Assembly: GCF_000003815.2 (NCBI RefSeq) | Contig: NW_023365729.1 | Location: 368,994-432,993 of the forward strand | DNA: 64,000 nucleotides | Reading direction: 5' to 3' | From: Branchiostoma floridae | Taxonomy: Eukaryota > Chordata > Leptocardii > Amphioxiformes > Branchiostomatidae | Part shown: positions 42,191 through 52,600 of the stretch, one piece after another | Numbering within the stretch: position 1 is the first letter of the stretch | How the letters are laid out: each line of letters begins with the position of its first letter | Translations under genes and position numbers: made by a program | The notes under the pieces: generated by a model | The model's input: the letters and a program-made list of their open reading frames with translations, nothing else | The model's database searches: none | What the model was told of the DNA's origin: nothing

Positions 42191-44340
42191 TTCTTTCTCT
42201 CTTTCTTTCTCTCTCTCTCTCTCTTTCTTTCTTACTTCTTTGTAAATTGAAAGTCTGTGAAAAATTTATTAGGTTTGTATGCTATACTTGTAAGACTAAC
42301 GTTTTGACCCCAGACAGCAATCCATGTAACGCTGTCCAACGTTGTTCCGGCAGGAAGAGTCAGGACGATTCTTCTGTTGTCATAAACACCCAGCGGAGTC
42401 GCTCTGCCGAGGAGAACATGCATCTGCTCATTTTTTTTTCATTGCAACATTATAGGCTTTGTTGATTTGATTATATGAATGTGTGTGTGTGTGTGTGTGT
42501 GTGAAAGAAAGAGAGAGAGAGAGTGTGAGTGTGTGTGTGTGTGTGTATGTGTGTGTGTCTCTCTCTCTCTGTGTGTGTGTGTGTATGTGTCTGTGTATGT
42601 ATGTCTGTGTGCGTGCGTGTGTACGTTTTGCTTCAGTAGGGGACGTATAGAGTATGTGGTAAGGAAACGGAGAAAGCTTAGCATCACCTCACCTGCCTTG
42701 TTCATCAGGTACCACGACTCCTGCACCTCCATCCGGTGAGTCAGTAGAGCCAGTACGGAACTGGACATCTATGAAAACATGGTTAGTAAATAGATACTTC
42801 AACGGCTAGAAGGCTTAAAGCTAAAATAATTGCCAATGGTACGCGGTAAAGGGTATCACTCCTAACCTATAAGCATGACACTTGATAATAAGTCTTAGAC
42901 TATCTAAACCCGTATTTACAAATATCGCCATAGAACCTGCCTGCCCCTGTCTGATATCTTCCCAATCTTAATCTTTCATTCATACCTTCAAGCAAGGTTA
43001 GGGAAACAAAGGATGACGTAACCAGTGTCAGTCTGTACCAACCACCCCGATATACCCGCAAGGCATATAGTCTATGAATAGCCGTACACAACAAATGCAA
43101 TCTCAAGCAGCGTATATGTGGATATGGTTGGTTATCTTGCACCAAAAGAATGAATATTGACAGAAGATTCTAGTCTACAATATTTTTTCAACACCTATCG
43201 CGGTGATCTTACTATTTCAACCTAACTTTCAGTACCTAGATGTTTGCCCAAGCAATAGGCCAATCATAGAATCCCTACAATTAAAATGAGTTAGGTTCAA
43301 ATTATCGAGCTCTGTTATTTAGGAAACAGACACGTGGGGCTATTATAGGTTATTTTCATTATAGATCAGTATTCAAATCACTATGGGTTTATTTCAGCTC
43401 TCTATATATTGGAAATTTAGTTGTCATTACTTTTGGTTCGAAAATCTTCAGGCCTTGTCACTTCCATCGTACGATATCGTACTCTTCAGTACAACAAAAA
43501 TAGAGCGCATTTTACACAGTCATGGATTGGTGGTGTAATATTTAGTGTCTAGCTGTCTTGTGAAGGGAGGGGTTGCCGCATATCCTGGCCTTGATGTAGT
43601 TCCTTTCTGTCAATAAAAGCCTCGCTTCAAACCGTAACCAAAACGAATCGTACGACAGTGTATCGTACGACGAAGCGCGCCTTGCATTTGTAGCTATATA
43701 GGTCCGATGTTGATCTAAAACCGTATACCTGAGACGGAACCGTCGAAGGAGAAACCCACGATCTGTACCCTGTCGGCGTCCACGGCGTACACCGTACCTG
43801 CCACCCCGCCTGGTCCGGCAGGGGTCGGGAAACTGCCGATCAACTGACCATAGTACTGGGTCTGAGCCAAACTGTTTCCTGTAGAAACGCATTACAGACT
43901 TCTATATAACACACATATATGTATGATAACGTTTTTGACTTATCTTTATCATATTTACATGCAAGGCAAGACATAGTGCAACGACAATTAGGTATTCATT
44001 CTCTCTCAAGTTGGGCGAACTCTCCCATGCTACACGAGCTCTCCGCCGCCCTTGTTAGCTGTGGCCCTCGGTAGTAGGGAGGGCCAGCTAGCTCCAACCG
44101 CGTAACTCCAACTGCTACCGAGTGCTGCAGCTAACCCGGGCGGCGGAGAGCTCTTGCAGCCCCGAGGAGAGTCCGCCAAACTCACGATACTGCTTATTAT
44201 CATGCTAGTTCAATGGGTACAGTAAACAATAACAAGTCCATTTCCCTGAAACTTAAAGTACGGAGCTTACCTGTCAGAAAAGCTACAACCAGCACAATTG
44301 CAGAAATCTGAGTTCTGGATTCAACCAGGTGACAATGCAT
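32786..44340 (-). CDS. Skeletor-like DM13/DM13/DOMON protein fused to EGF and C-type lectin domains (17 exons, last exon missing)
   Basis: Exons in transcription order: 44340-44271, 43878-43729, 42768-42693, 42403-42301, 41893-41725, 40411-40339, 40065-39876, 39412-39182, 38575-38341, 37974-37795, 37290-37097, 36742-36694, 36188-36025, 35489-35441, 35146-35030, 34808-34583, 32988-32786. Every exon is flanked by AG and GT, lengths total 2479 nt, and phases match at all 16 junctions (826 residues plus one base). Order: signal peptide, two DM13 domains, DOMON, Skeletor C-terminal module, EGF, CTLD. Drosophila Skeletor carries DM13 and DOMON domains; DOMON domains bind heme or sugars and DM13 is proposed to be redox-linked. 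Secreted or cell-surface by its signal peptide. The C-terminal EGF-CTLD addition is unusual. A terminal exon is not identified. Confidence 0.88.
33301..33764. mobile_element. Tc1/mariner-type MITE, copy 1 (intron 16)
   Basis: Ends CAGTCAAACCTGCCC and GGGCAGGTTTGACTG are inverted repeats flanked by TA, the Tc1/mariner target. 464 bp, non-autonomous. Its sequence is the same as the neighbouring copy at 33808-34271. Confidence 0.85.
33808..34271. mobile_element. Tc1/mariner-type MITE, copy 2 (intron 16)
   Basis: Same 464 bp, same orientation and TA flanks as copy 1, 507 bp downstream of it. I saw no difference by eye, including the same short antisense open frame. Recent double insertion, local duplication or assembly error. 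Confidence 0.85.
35030..35146 (-). CDS. EGF-like domain exon
   Basis: A phase 1-1 exon of 117 nt with six Cys in EGF spacing: [14 protein letters not shown], then [16 protein letters not shown]. It splices in frame from the Skeletor module (NVADA) and to the lectin exon. Phase 1-1 symmetry is typical of shuffled EGF exons. No calcium-binding consensus is evident. Confidence 0.9.
35441..37974 (-). CDS. Skeletor C-terminal module (exons 10-14)
   Basis: Exons 37974-37795, 37290-37097, 36742-36694, 36188-36025 and 35489-35441 encode a run typical of the end of Skeletor proteins: [69 protein letters not shown], then [28 protein letters not shown] and [11 protein letters not shown]. Two micro-exons (49 nt each) are retained. 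Family proteins usually stop soon after the LGWKI-like block; this one goes on. Confidence 0.85.
35870..35985. mobile_element. MITE-related fragment (GGATCTGCTTGGAGA end) in intron 13
   Basis: CAGTCATAGCCCAGC pairs loosely with GGGGCATGACTGTGAG, and CCGTAGGATCTGCTTGGAGA matches the terminus of the MITE at 15119-15290. Confidence 0.5.
38341..39412 (-). CDS. DOMON domain (exons 8-9)
   Basis: Exons 39412-39182 and 38575-38341 encode [59 protein letters not shown] and, after the intron, a second half ending in [13 protein letters not shown]. This pattern (core hydrophobics, GSDV, WAIG) is that of the DOMON domain in Skeletor proteins. The intron contains a foldback MITE at 38830-39060. Confidence 0.88.
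38830..39060. mobile_element. Foldback MITE in the intron between the DOMON exons
   Basis: Left end ATCTCACTGCACTTGGGGTA with CCGGTGCGGCACTGCGGGGTT; right end AACCCCGTAGTGCCGCACCGG through ATGCAGTGAGAT is its inverted repeat. About 230 bp, non-coding. Confidence 0.75.
39478..39672. repeat. (GA)n-rich microsatellite in intron 7
   Basis: About 190 bp of interrupted GA/GGGA. The long Ser/Leu open frames on the other strand come from this simple repeat. Confidence 0.95.
39876..41893 (-). CDS. Second DM13 domain (exons 5-7)
   Basis: Exons 41893-41725, 40411-40339 and 40065-39876 encode [60 protein letters not shown] and [20 protein letters not shown], a textbook DM13 including the conserved Cys after LSMW. 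The intron between exons 5 and 6 holds two MITEs. Confidence 0.9.
40567..41305. mobile_element. 739-bp MITE in intron 5
   Basis: TATAGGGCTTATTCACGTGA at the left and TCACGTGACTGAATAAGCCCTATA at the right are inverted repeats (one base inserted). No long open frame inside. Confidence 0.8.
41348..41653. mobile_element. MITE with GGGCACAACCC ends in intron 5
   Basis: TTAGGGCACAACCCACCGTA and the reverse-complementary TACGGCGGGTTGTGCCCTTA bound about 305 bp full of CGTACG/GGCACGTACG motifs. Open frames in both strands are by-products of this GC-rich palindromic element. Confidence 0.8.
42128..42235. repeat. (CTTT)n/(CT)n microsatellite in intron 4
   Basis: Pyrimidine tract of about 105 bp. Confidence 0.95.
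42301..43878 (-). CDS. First DM13 domain (exons 2-4)
   Basis: Exons 43878-43729, 42768-42693 and 42403-42301 encode a DM13 domain: [73 protein letters not shown] and WIAVWGQN. A canonical reductive Cys is not seen near WIAVW, whereas the second DM13 has Cys there. Confidence 0.85.
42478..42612. repeat. (GT)n(GA)n microsatellite in intron 3
   Basis: About 135 bp of GT runs interrupted by GA and CT. Confidence 0.95.
44012..44175. repeat. GC-rich long inverted repeat in intron 1 of the Skeletor-like gene
   Basis: GGGCGAACTCTCC ... GAGCTCTCCGCCGCCC pairs with GGGCGGCGGAGAGCTC ... GGAGAGTCCGCC. About 160 bp, high GC in AT-rich surroundings. Probably a foldback MITE. Confidence 0.7.
44271..44340 (-). 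CDS. Signal-peptide exon of the Skeletor-like gene
   Basis: ATG at 44340 opens 23 codons with a hydrophobic core ([12 protein letters not shown]) and ends in phase 1 at ACAG|GTAAGC. It splices to [11 protein letters not shown] of the first DM13 domain, which is where a mature secreted protein would start. It is the only in-phase start found upstream of exon 2. Confidence 0.8.
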
Positions 44341-44689
44341 TTTAGGAACCTGTCCTCATACGTACATACGTATACGTACACTCAGCTCTCTGTCCTAGAA
44401 CAGATCACGTATGCTGGGTTTTGATCGCTTCTGAGAAAAGTTCAGCAGGAAATGACCTCGGTAACAGAAGACACCAGGCACATGTGAAAGTGCCCAAACA
44501 GGTAAGGCTAGATCGTGTGCACTTTGACACTGTTAAGTAGGTGTCTCAATAAAGCCACAGTGTGAGACATTGGTGGCATCCCTGTCCGAGCGGTTTGACA
44601 ACGAATTTCATCGGTAAAACCTAATGTTTTAACGCTTTGGTGTTTTGTTGTCTTTTTAGTCATACTTGTACTTTTAGCGTGGTGTCCCC
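44341..44689. other. Upstream of the Skeletor-like gene; promoter region, no defined motif
   Basis: Should hold the 5' UTR and promoter of the minus-strand gene. No TATA box or other site can be defended. Confidence 0.4.
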
Positions 44690-45060
44690 ATTACAGAGTC
44701 AAAGGTAACACAAATTCAACCTGGGACGAAACAACACAGCCAATAATAATGAATGAATGAAGACCTTTATTGCAGATATATACCCACTGAGTTAAGTACA
44801 GGTCGCAACAAAATGATAGTTGACAGATACATGGAATAATTATAATGTCAACCAACACAAGGATCAAACCCGGACGTTCCGCTGTAGTACCGTAACAAGC
44901 CACAAGTGGGCCAAAATCTAATCCCTTCCAGGTCCCACCAGGGTCTACACACAAATTGAAAACCAATACAATCCATCCAGGCATTTTCGAGTTATGCTGG
45001 TCTTCTACAACCCTCCCCCCACACACCCAGACACATACAAACGCTCCCGAAAGCATAACC
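44690..45060 (-). mobile_element. Probable 3' end of a LINE ending in (ATTC)n-like sequence
   Basis: Read on the minus strand it ends ...CTGCAATAAAGGTCTTCATTCATTCATT. A poly(A) signal followed by short ATTC repeats is typical of CR1/L2-type retrotransposon tails. The 121-codon minus frame here lacks any domain and overlaps this tail, so it is not called as a gene. Confidence 0.5.
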
Positions 45061-45369
45061 TTCTTGTCGAAGGTAATTTTCTGGGGGATTCATTCGTGGA
45101 GTACAGTTTTATGCATATAATGTTTAGCAGACTAATATACGCTTGGAATTATATTGTGTTTTTCAAATGAAAATGCAATCTAATTCATTCAGTTTTAATA
45201 TAATGATTAGCAGACAAGTATACGCTTAAAGTTCTATTGTATTTTTTTAGGAACATGCAATTCAATTCATTCATGTTTTTTCTGGGTTTTCATTTCAACA
45301 ATTAATCACCAATTCGTCACACATCTATTGACAAAGTATTCTGACACACAATAGCTGGCGAAAAGATCA

Positions 45370-45967
45370 AACATAAGTATCACGATTTTACACCTACAGT
45401 CGCTGTTTCACACAACAACGTAAGGTATTTTCATGCACTGCGTATACGACCATGAGTTAAGCTCATTTCTCACTACAACATCGAGAACTACCAACTTTCG
45501 CAAAATAACAAATTTGCAAACACATAATGTGTCCGATTTATTTCAATATATGCAGACAATAATGACATAATCAATCCGTCTAGACGCAATGCATGTATTT
45601 TATGTAAAAGACTTATGCATACAATTGACCTGTTTAAAATGTTACGTATCATCTTTAAAAAGCATAACAGGCTATCAGATACGTTTGTGACGGGAAACCA
45701 TTGGAAGCTGTAATATTTGGAAATCATCAAGTGCTGTGTAGTTTTGCCTGAGCTGTGGCTCAGAGATGTAACTGCAAGAATTTTATTTGCCTGTTCTTAG
45801 AAGTAAAAATCGAGGTGATAACATGTCACCGATCTGTAACGATGCCTATAATAGCAGGGCTGTCTAATAGCGAAATCGCGATTCACGCCCGAGACGATAT
45901 TATGGCAGGAAAATCCTGACTACTCTAGAAAGACGAATGAATTTGGTGACGATTTCCTCGAGCCATA
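45370..45967. repeat. Block A: degenerate copy of the promoter/5' exon of the NHL membrane gene
   Basis: About 600 bp similar to the next block (45968-46687): shared GATCAAACATAAGTATCACG, CATGCACTGCGTAT, TGACCTGTTTAAA, AAGTGCTGTGTAGTTTTGCC and CACGCCCGAGACGATATTAT. The copy of the coding part breaks off after GAATTTGGTGACGATTTCC and runs into block B. No usable exon remains. Confidence 0.75.
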
Positions 45968-46479
45968 TCTAAAGATCAAACATAAGTATCACGTATTTAC
46001 ACCTATTATCACAGTTTTACACAACAACGTGAGGTTTACATGCACTGCGTATGGCAATGAGTTAAGCTTAATTCTCTCATATGATATCGAGAATAGCCCA
46101 CTTCGCAGAAGAACCAATTTAACACATTTTGTATCCAATTCATTTCAACATGCAGACAATAACGGAATCATTCATTCGTCTAGATACAACGTATGTATTT
46201 CATGTAAAAGATTTATGCATACAATTGACCTGTTTAAAGTGTTACATATCACCTTTAAAAATTATAACACCATCAGATACGTTTGTGACGAGAAACCACT
46301 GGAACCTGTAGTATTTGGAAATTTTCAAGTGCTGTGTAGTTTTGCCTGAGCTGTGGCTCATAATAGAGATGTAACTGCAAGAAGTTTGCCTGTTCTTAGA
46401 AGTGGAAATTGAGGCTTTGAACGATTTGTTATAACATGTTACCGATCTGTAACGATGACTATAGCAGCAGAGGCGTCTG

Positions 46480-46687
46480 ATGGCGAAATCGCGATCCACG
46501 CCCGAGACGATATTATGGCAGGAAAATCCTGACTACTCTAGAAAGGCGAATGAATTTGGTGACGACTACATCGAGCCATATCTCACGACCTATCATACTG
46601 GGACTTGTGATGTAGAAATACCAGTAGAAACCGCGTCGACGTCGCCCCAACCCGAGCCACCGTGTCATGATGCTTCATTCTCGAAAG
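46480..46687 (+). CDS. Probable first coding exon (block B) of the NHL membrane gene
   Basis: ATG at 46480, 69 codons plus one base, donor AAAG|GTAAGG, phase 1. Contains EFGDDYIEPYLTTYHTGTCD, an acidic Tyr-containing tail. A copy at 59003-59191 holds the same EFGDDYIEPYLTTYH block but reads its upstream part in another frame. Whether it really splices to 54329 needs transcript data. Confidence 0.45.
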
Positions 46688-49600
46688 GTAAGGACTTACA
46701 AAGTGTACTTTTGTTTCAAAATATTGTGTTGACATGTAATGTTTTTCTGTAAGAGAGCTTTTAGAAAACATGACCCATCCATGAGCTATTTGTTTTTCTC
46801 TTTGTATTTATCACAATTTCAACTATATCGAACAGAATAACGAGAAAATATAAGGACCTTGCCCAGTTTCTGTTTAACACTGTTTAACACGCATTTGGTA
46901 GGCATTTCTAGTACTGCGCCGTTTTTCAAACAAGTCTCCTTTTTGATTGACAAAAAAAAAGATCAATACTAAAACGGTATGATAATTTTTTTTAAATCAG
47001 ATGTAAAACTCTTTGACTGAATCACAACATCTATATCTGTTACACTGCCCTAACTACAATCATCAGAGATCTTCCCTCTTCGGCAATTTGAGAAGACTGG
47101 TAGGTTTTGATATGGACAATCTATCTGACGACAATTTAGTACAATTGCTTTTAAATGGATCTTCTTTTCTGTCCTCTGCAGACAACTCCAAAATATTAAT
47201 GTTTGTGCAGACTTTTTTAATAGATACCAATCGCTTCAATAATGACTAATCATCATCCTACCAGTCTTCAGGGACTTAGTTAATCATCATATTCTCAGTT
47301 TATATATTTGAATCTTCATTTGTTGTTTTGCTTCAGTGCTTTGCCTACTTGTTATTTTGTTATCTTGTCTTGTTATCTTGTATTTATCTATCCATGTATT
47401 TGTATTCTTTTGCGGTGGCGGCATGAATATAAGTCACGACTTGAGTGTGCCGTCACCATGTCTTGTAAATATATGTTGCAACAATAAAAAAAAACAACAT
47501 CTATATCTAACTGGACATAGATAAATTTTAGTTAACGAGTGGTATCAAGCAATATAAGAAAAGAAAAAATTAGATGTACATTATATTTGCACACTGGTCA
47601 TGTCTGAGTGGAAAATGATTTTCTATTCTGTCATTTGCAATTATGCAGCCAGGACGCCTTTAGATTTTTTACCCGGTATTTCGCGTTCATTTACCATAGA
47701 GACGATAAGCGCACTCCATCCGTGCTGAAACTGTTTTGTGTACGCTGGCCTTTTTTTTTCTGTTTGTAGATTTCATAGATTAGATCTGATTATTTATCAC
47801 ATTCATTTAGCTCTGAAAAGTATTTAAAATAAATATCGTGATAACTGAAAAAGTTGTGATAATAGATCTTGGGTTTAATGTCTCATTAATTCACCAATTG
47901 AGAGGTATAAGTATCTTCTACTGGAGAATTAATGTGATAGCAACCCCCTTATCACATTAATTCTCCATACAGATATCTAGTATTCTATATGGAGAATTAA
48001 TGTGATAGCAACCCCTTTATCACATTGATTCTCCAAAGAGAGATCCAGGATTCTTATATGGAGAATTAATGTGATAGCAACCCCTTTATCACATTAATTC
48101 TCCATAGAAAGATCCAGAAATCTTTACTGGAGAATTAATGTGATAGCGACCCCCTTATCACATTAATTCTTCAAAGAGAGATCCCGGATACCTATCTGGA
48201 GAATTGATGTGATAGCAACCCCTTTATCACATTAATTCTCCATAGAGATATCCAGGATTCTTCTACTGGAGAATTAATGTGATAGCAACCCCTTTATAAC
48301 ATTAATTCTCCAAAGAGAGATCCAGGATTCTTATATGGAGAATTAATGTGATAGCAACCCCTTTATCACATTAATTCTCCATAGAGATATCCGGGATTCT
48401 TTTACTGGAGAATTAATGTGATAGCAACCCCCTTATCACTTTAATTCTTCAAAGAGAGATCCCGGATTCCTATCTGGAGAATTAATGTGATAGCAACCCC
48501 TTTATCACATTAATTCTCCATAGAGATATCCAGGATTCTTCTACTGGAGAATTAATGTGATAGCAACCCCTTTATAACAATAATTCTCCAAAGAGAGATC
48601 CAGGATTCTTATATGGAGAACTAGAGTTCCTCGAACACACATCTTCGCCAAATAAACATTCTTTATCGAAGGTCGTTGTTTTTGAATGATTAATGTATGT
48701 AATTATGGCTATAATGGGCCGGATAAGCACCAAATACAGCTTAATACGAGATGTTAATATAGCAAAGCTGGATGTAAGGTCTTTAGTTAGGCTAGGTTAG
48801 GTTAGGTCTTTAGTTTTATATAAGATTTCACTCTACAAAATGTACCAAATACAGCTTAATACGAGATGTTAATATAGCAAAGCTGGATGTAAGGTCTTTA
48901 GTTAGGCTAGGTTAGGTTAGGTCTTTAGTTTTATATAAGATTTCACTCTACAAAATGTACATTGCAGTCTTTTCGTAAAAAAAGAAATAATAAACAAACT
49001 TTGAGTGAATATTAGATAATAGGTCATCTAAGGGTTACCTAAGGGTCATACGTAAGGATTGTTACGGCCCCGCCTTGGTGAATGTTTGTGTCCATCTCAT
49101 GAAAATAGTAAGTAAAGTTTTGCAATCGCGAGTTAAGTGAGAGGTATTTTACACAGTCTACCTGGCCTGGCTATCACGTCAGGCTACTCAGATCCCCCCA
49201 TTCATAGCCCCGCAAAGACAAAATAGCTGATTGACAGGCATAGTAATTGCTAATATCCAAGTATTAGTATATTCATAAGCCTTACTTAGATCCTCCTCTA
49301 CAACCTAGCACAAACCGAGACAAGATACGATACCACCCGCGTTCTATGACCGCACTCGTTCAACCCGGAAGTATATGATATTGTCGTAATCGGTTGCACG
49401 GAAACCCCCATGCAGTGTGAAATCGAGGCCAAAATCAGGCAAAAAGAGCCAGTTTGAAGGCCAACTTTGACTCTTCAAATCTCATCCCGAAATAGTATTT
49501 GAATCATTAAGCGTACTGTATGCGATCGAACAACTCATGAGGATTACGTTGGCACCTTTGACAGCCTGATTTGGCCCACCGCGATGTTTTAATCTTTTTT

Positions 49601-52600
49601 TACGTGACCATGTCTTATGCCTCAAACGGGCGGGCGTGTAACACCCTGCCATGGCATGACGATTAGTTCTGCTCCACCTTTGATTTGTCTGTGCTAAGAC
49701 CCGGAGACTGAGGGCAGGGGGTTAATTTGGTGTGACTGGCCCTTGTCAGGGAAAGGAGATCAGGCTTCTGCTTCTGTCTGAAGGGCTTGAATGATAAATG
49801 AAGATTAATGGTCCACACATTAGTGCTGGACTAGGGTGACAATGGTGACAGTGTCATGTTGCACTGCACACCTTTTGTAAGGGATGTGGTTCTCTCCATG
49901 ATAAGAATCCCAAAGTATTTATATTAAGTAGATCGCAATTTACATAATTAGCATCTCATTATGTTGATAATCACCCTAAGTACCTACCTACCAAAAGTAA
50001 AGAATATCCATCAATCCCCTCTGCAGTTATCCTTTTTAAAAGTTACAAACTATAAGACCCACTGCAGTTCCAAACAAGCTGCTAGGGGGCCCAAAATTAC
50101 ACCATTCACTCCTAGTCCCAACAGCTATCCACCACTTAAAAATGATGAACATGGCACTTCTGGAAAATTTAGGCGCAAGCTTTGACGCTCACTTGCAGTA
50201 CCAAAACAAGTCGCTAGGAGGCCCATTATCGAACTTGACCTTCCTTTCTGTGTCCCCTACCTATCAACAAAATATCATTAGCATCCATGTAGAACATCTC
50301 GAGTTACCGTGTTAACAGACAAACGCAATTACATACAAAGCCAGCTACAGCACCATAGGTAAAAGCTAGCTAAACCATTCTCGCACATGACAATCCTTTA
50401 CACAACCGCTACACACCTGCCAAATATCGTAGAAATCGCCCAGCTGCATTTTGAGTTATGCTTCTCGAAACAAACCTCGAAAAAATACAAAGGTCGCTGC
50501 TGTACCGTAGGAAAACGCCAGGTAAACCATTTTCAAACTAGGCATGCCTTTCGACAACCGCTACACACCTACAAAAAATCAAAAAGTTCCATCCACAATT
50601 TCTCGACTTATATGATGTTGACCTACATACAGACCCAAGTAAGCAATCTTATAATCTTCGCTGGCGAAGATAATTAATGTGATAGCAACCCCTTTATCAC
50701 ATATACCTCATATATGATATATGGGTACATATACATATACCACTGTTTGCCCTTGCCCTAGCCATGACTCTAGGTGTAAAGGAGAAACTAGTTTATAAAG
50801 GTGGCACCAATATGGAAGCCATGAGTCACGTTGAGTGTAGTTACCAACTTTGTTTCAAAATGATGCCAGTCTATCACATTAAACGAGTGTCACTTTTTAT
50901 TCACCAGTGCACTTATTGAATACATGAATGCCTTGTTGGCTATGATACCATGTTTTGTCGTGTCAATTCTTGTTTACAATGTTTATGGTGCCTATTTTGA
51001 CAATGTGGCCAACTTGCTTTTGTACCCATCTTTTTTTCGCCCTATCTCGCTATTTTTGCAGTCTGCTAAGGGTGTCTTACATAAAATTTCCTTTCTGTAA
51101 GAATGAGAAGTTAACTGCATGTGTTCCGACTCTATCGGTCTTCTTTAGTCTCAGTACTAGTATATAAATTACCAACGTCTCCACGGCCTACCCTGGGAGC
51201 CAGACAGAAACGGGTAGCTAGCGAGATTTGTTCGCGAGTTTTGTTCAGCCCGCCGACCTCACATTAGCGCTCCGGGGATTTTCAGCCCGGAGGAGTTATC
51301 GCTACCCTCTTCCTAATCGGGCTTAAACTCCCCGGGGCGCTAATAGGAGCTCGGCGGGCCTAATTGTCTTGGGCTACCGAATAACTGTCCTAGCCTGCCC
51401 GATCTCGGATGGCCCCCAGGGTACCACGGCCTAGCAATCTGGATCCAATTCCATGGATCTGCGGGCCTGTGTTCGATCCCAGGGTCGGGTCGGCTCGGCT
51501 CGGACATGTTGTAAGACTTGTAAGAGATTGCTTTAGTCTTTCGGAAGGGACCCCGACCTAAAATGGAACTACCTTGTTCCTACCTGGCCTGACGAACTCT
51601 CAGAGTTCTCTATGATGATAAAAGCTCCTTGGACAAACCCAGATGACTTTCTATGCCCCATCCCGCGGTGTTGGGGGAGTACCCTGTGACGTCTTTTCCG
51701 GTCTCATGTTCCCAAAATAGGGGGCGCTTCGTCAGTTTTCTCCAAAACAAGGGCGTTATATAACCAACTGAAGTATATGTACGTAACATTCATAAAGTTT
51801 TTCCCCAAATAAAGGACATTATGTAACACCAAAATGTAACGTGTCTGGTGTTTAATTCCGTAAACGATTGCATGCTGTGAACTGGTGACGGTAACCACAT
51901 TCTGATGCGAACAGGCCTTTATCACAACTTTGTCAAATTAATTCACCAGTAGAAGAAACATGGATCTCTATTTGGAGAAATAATGTGATAAGGGGGTTGC
52001 TATCACATTAATTCTCCAGTAAAGATTTCTGGATCTTTCTATGGAGAATAAATGTGATAAGGGGGTTGCTATCACATTAATTCTCCATATAAGAATCGTG
52101 GATCTCTTTATGGAGAATTAATGTGATAAGGGGGTTGCTATCACATTAATTCTCCAGTAAAGATTTCTGGATCTTTCTATGGAGAATTAATGTGATAAGG
52201 GGGTTGCTATCACATTAATTCTCCAGTAGAAGATTTCTGGATCTTTCTATGGAGAATTAATGTGATAAGGGGGTTGCTATCACATTAATTCTCCATATAA
52301 GAATCGTGGATCTCTTTATGGAGAATTAATGTGATAAGGGGGTTGCTATCACATTAATTTTCCAGTAGAAGAATCGTGGATCTCTCTATGGAGAATTAGT
52401 GTGATAAGGGGGTTGCTATCACATTAATTCTCCATATAAGAATCGTGGATCTCTTAATGGAGAATTAATGTGATAAGGGGGTTGCTATCACATTAATTCT
52501 CCAGTAGAAGATTCCTGGATCTCTCTATAGAGAATTAATGTGATAAGGGGGTTGCTATCACATTTCTTCAGAAGAAGGTTGAAAATCCTTTGGCGAAAAA

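Noticed and set aside
44691-45056. 121-codon minus frame
   Set aside because: Lies in a LINE-like 3' tail, ends at its ATTC repeats and lacks any domain.
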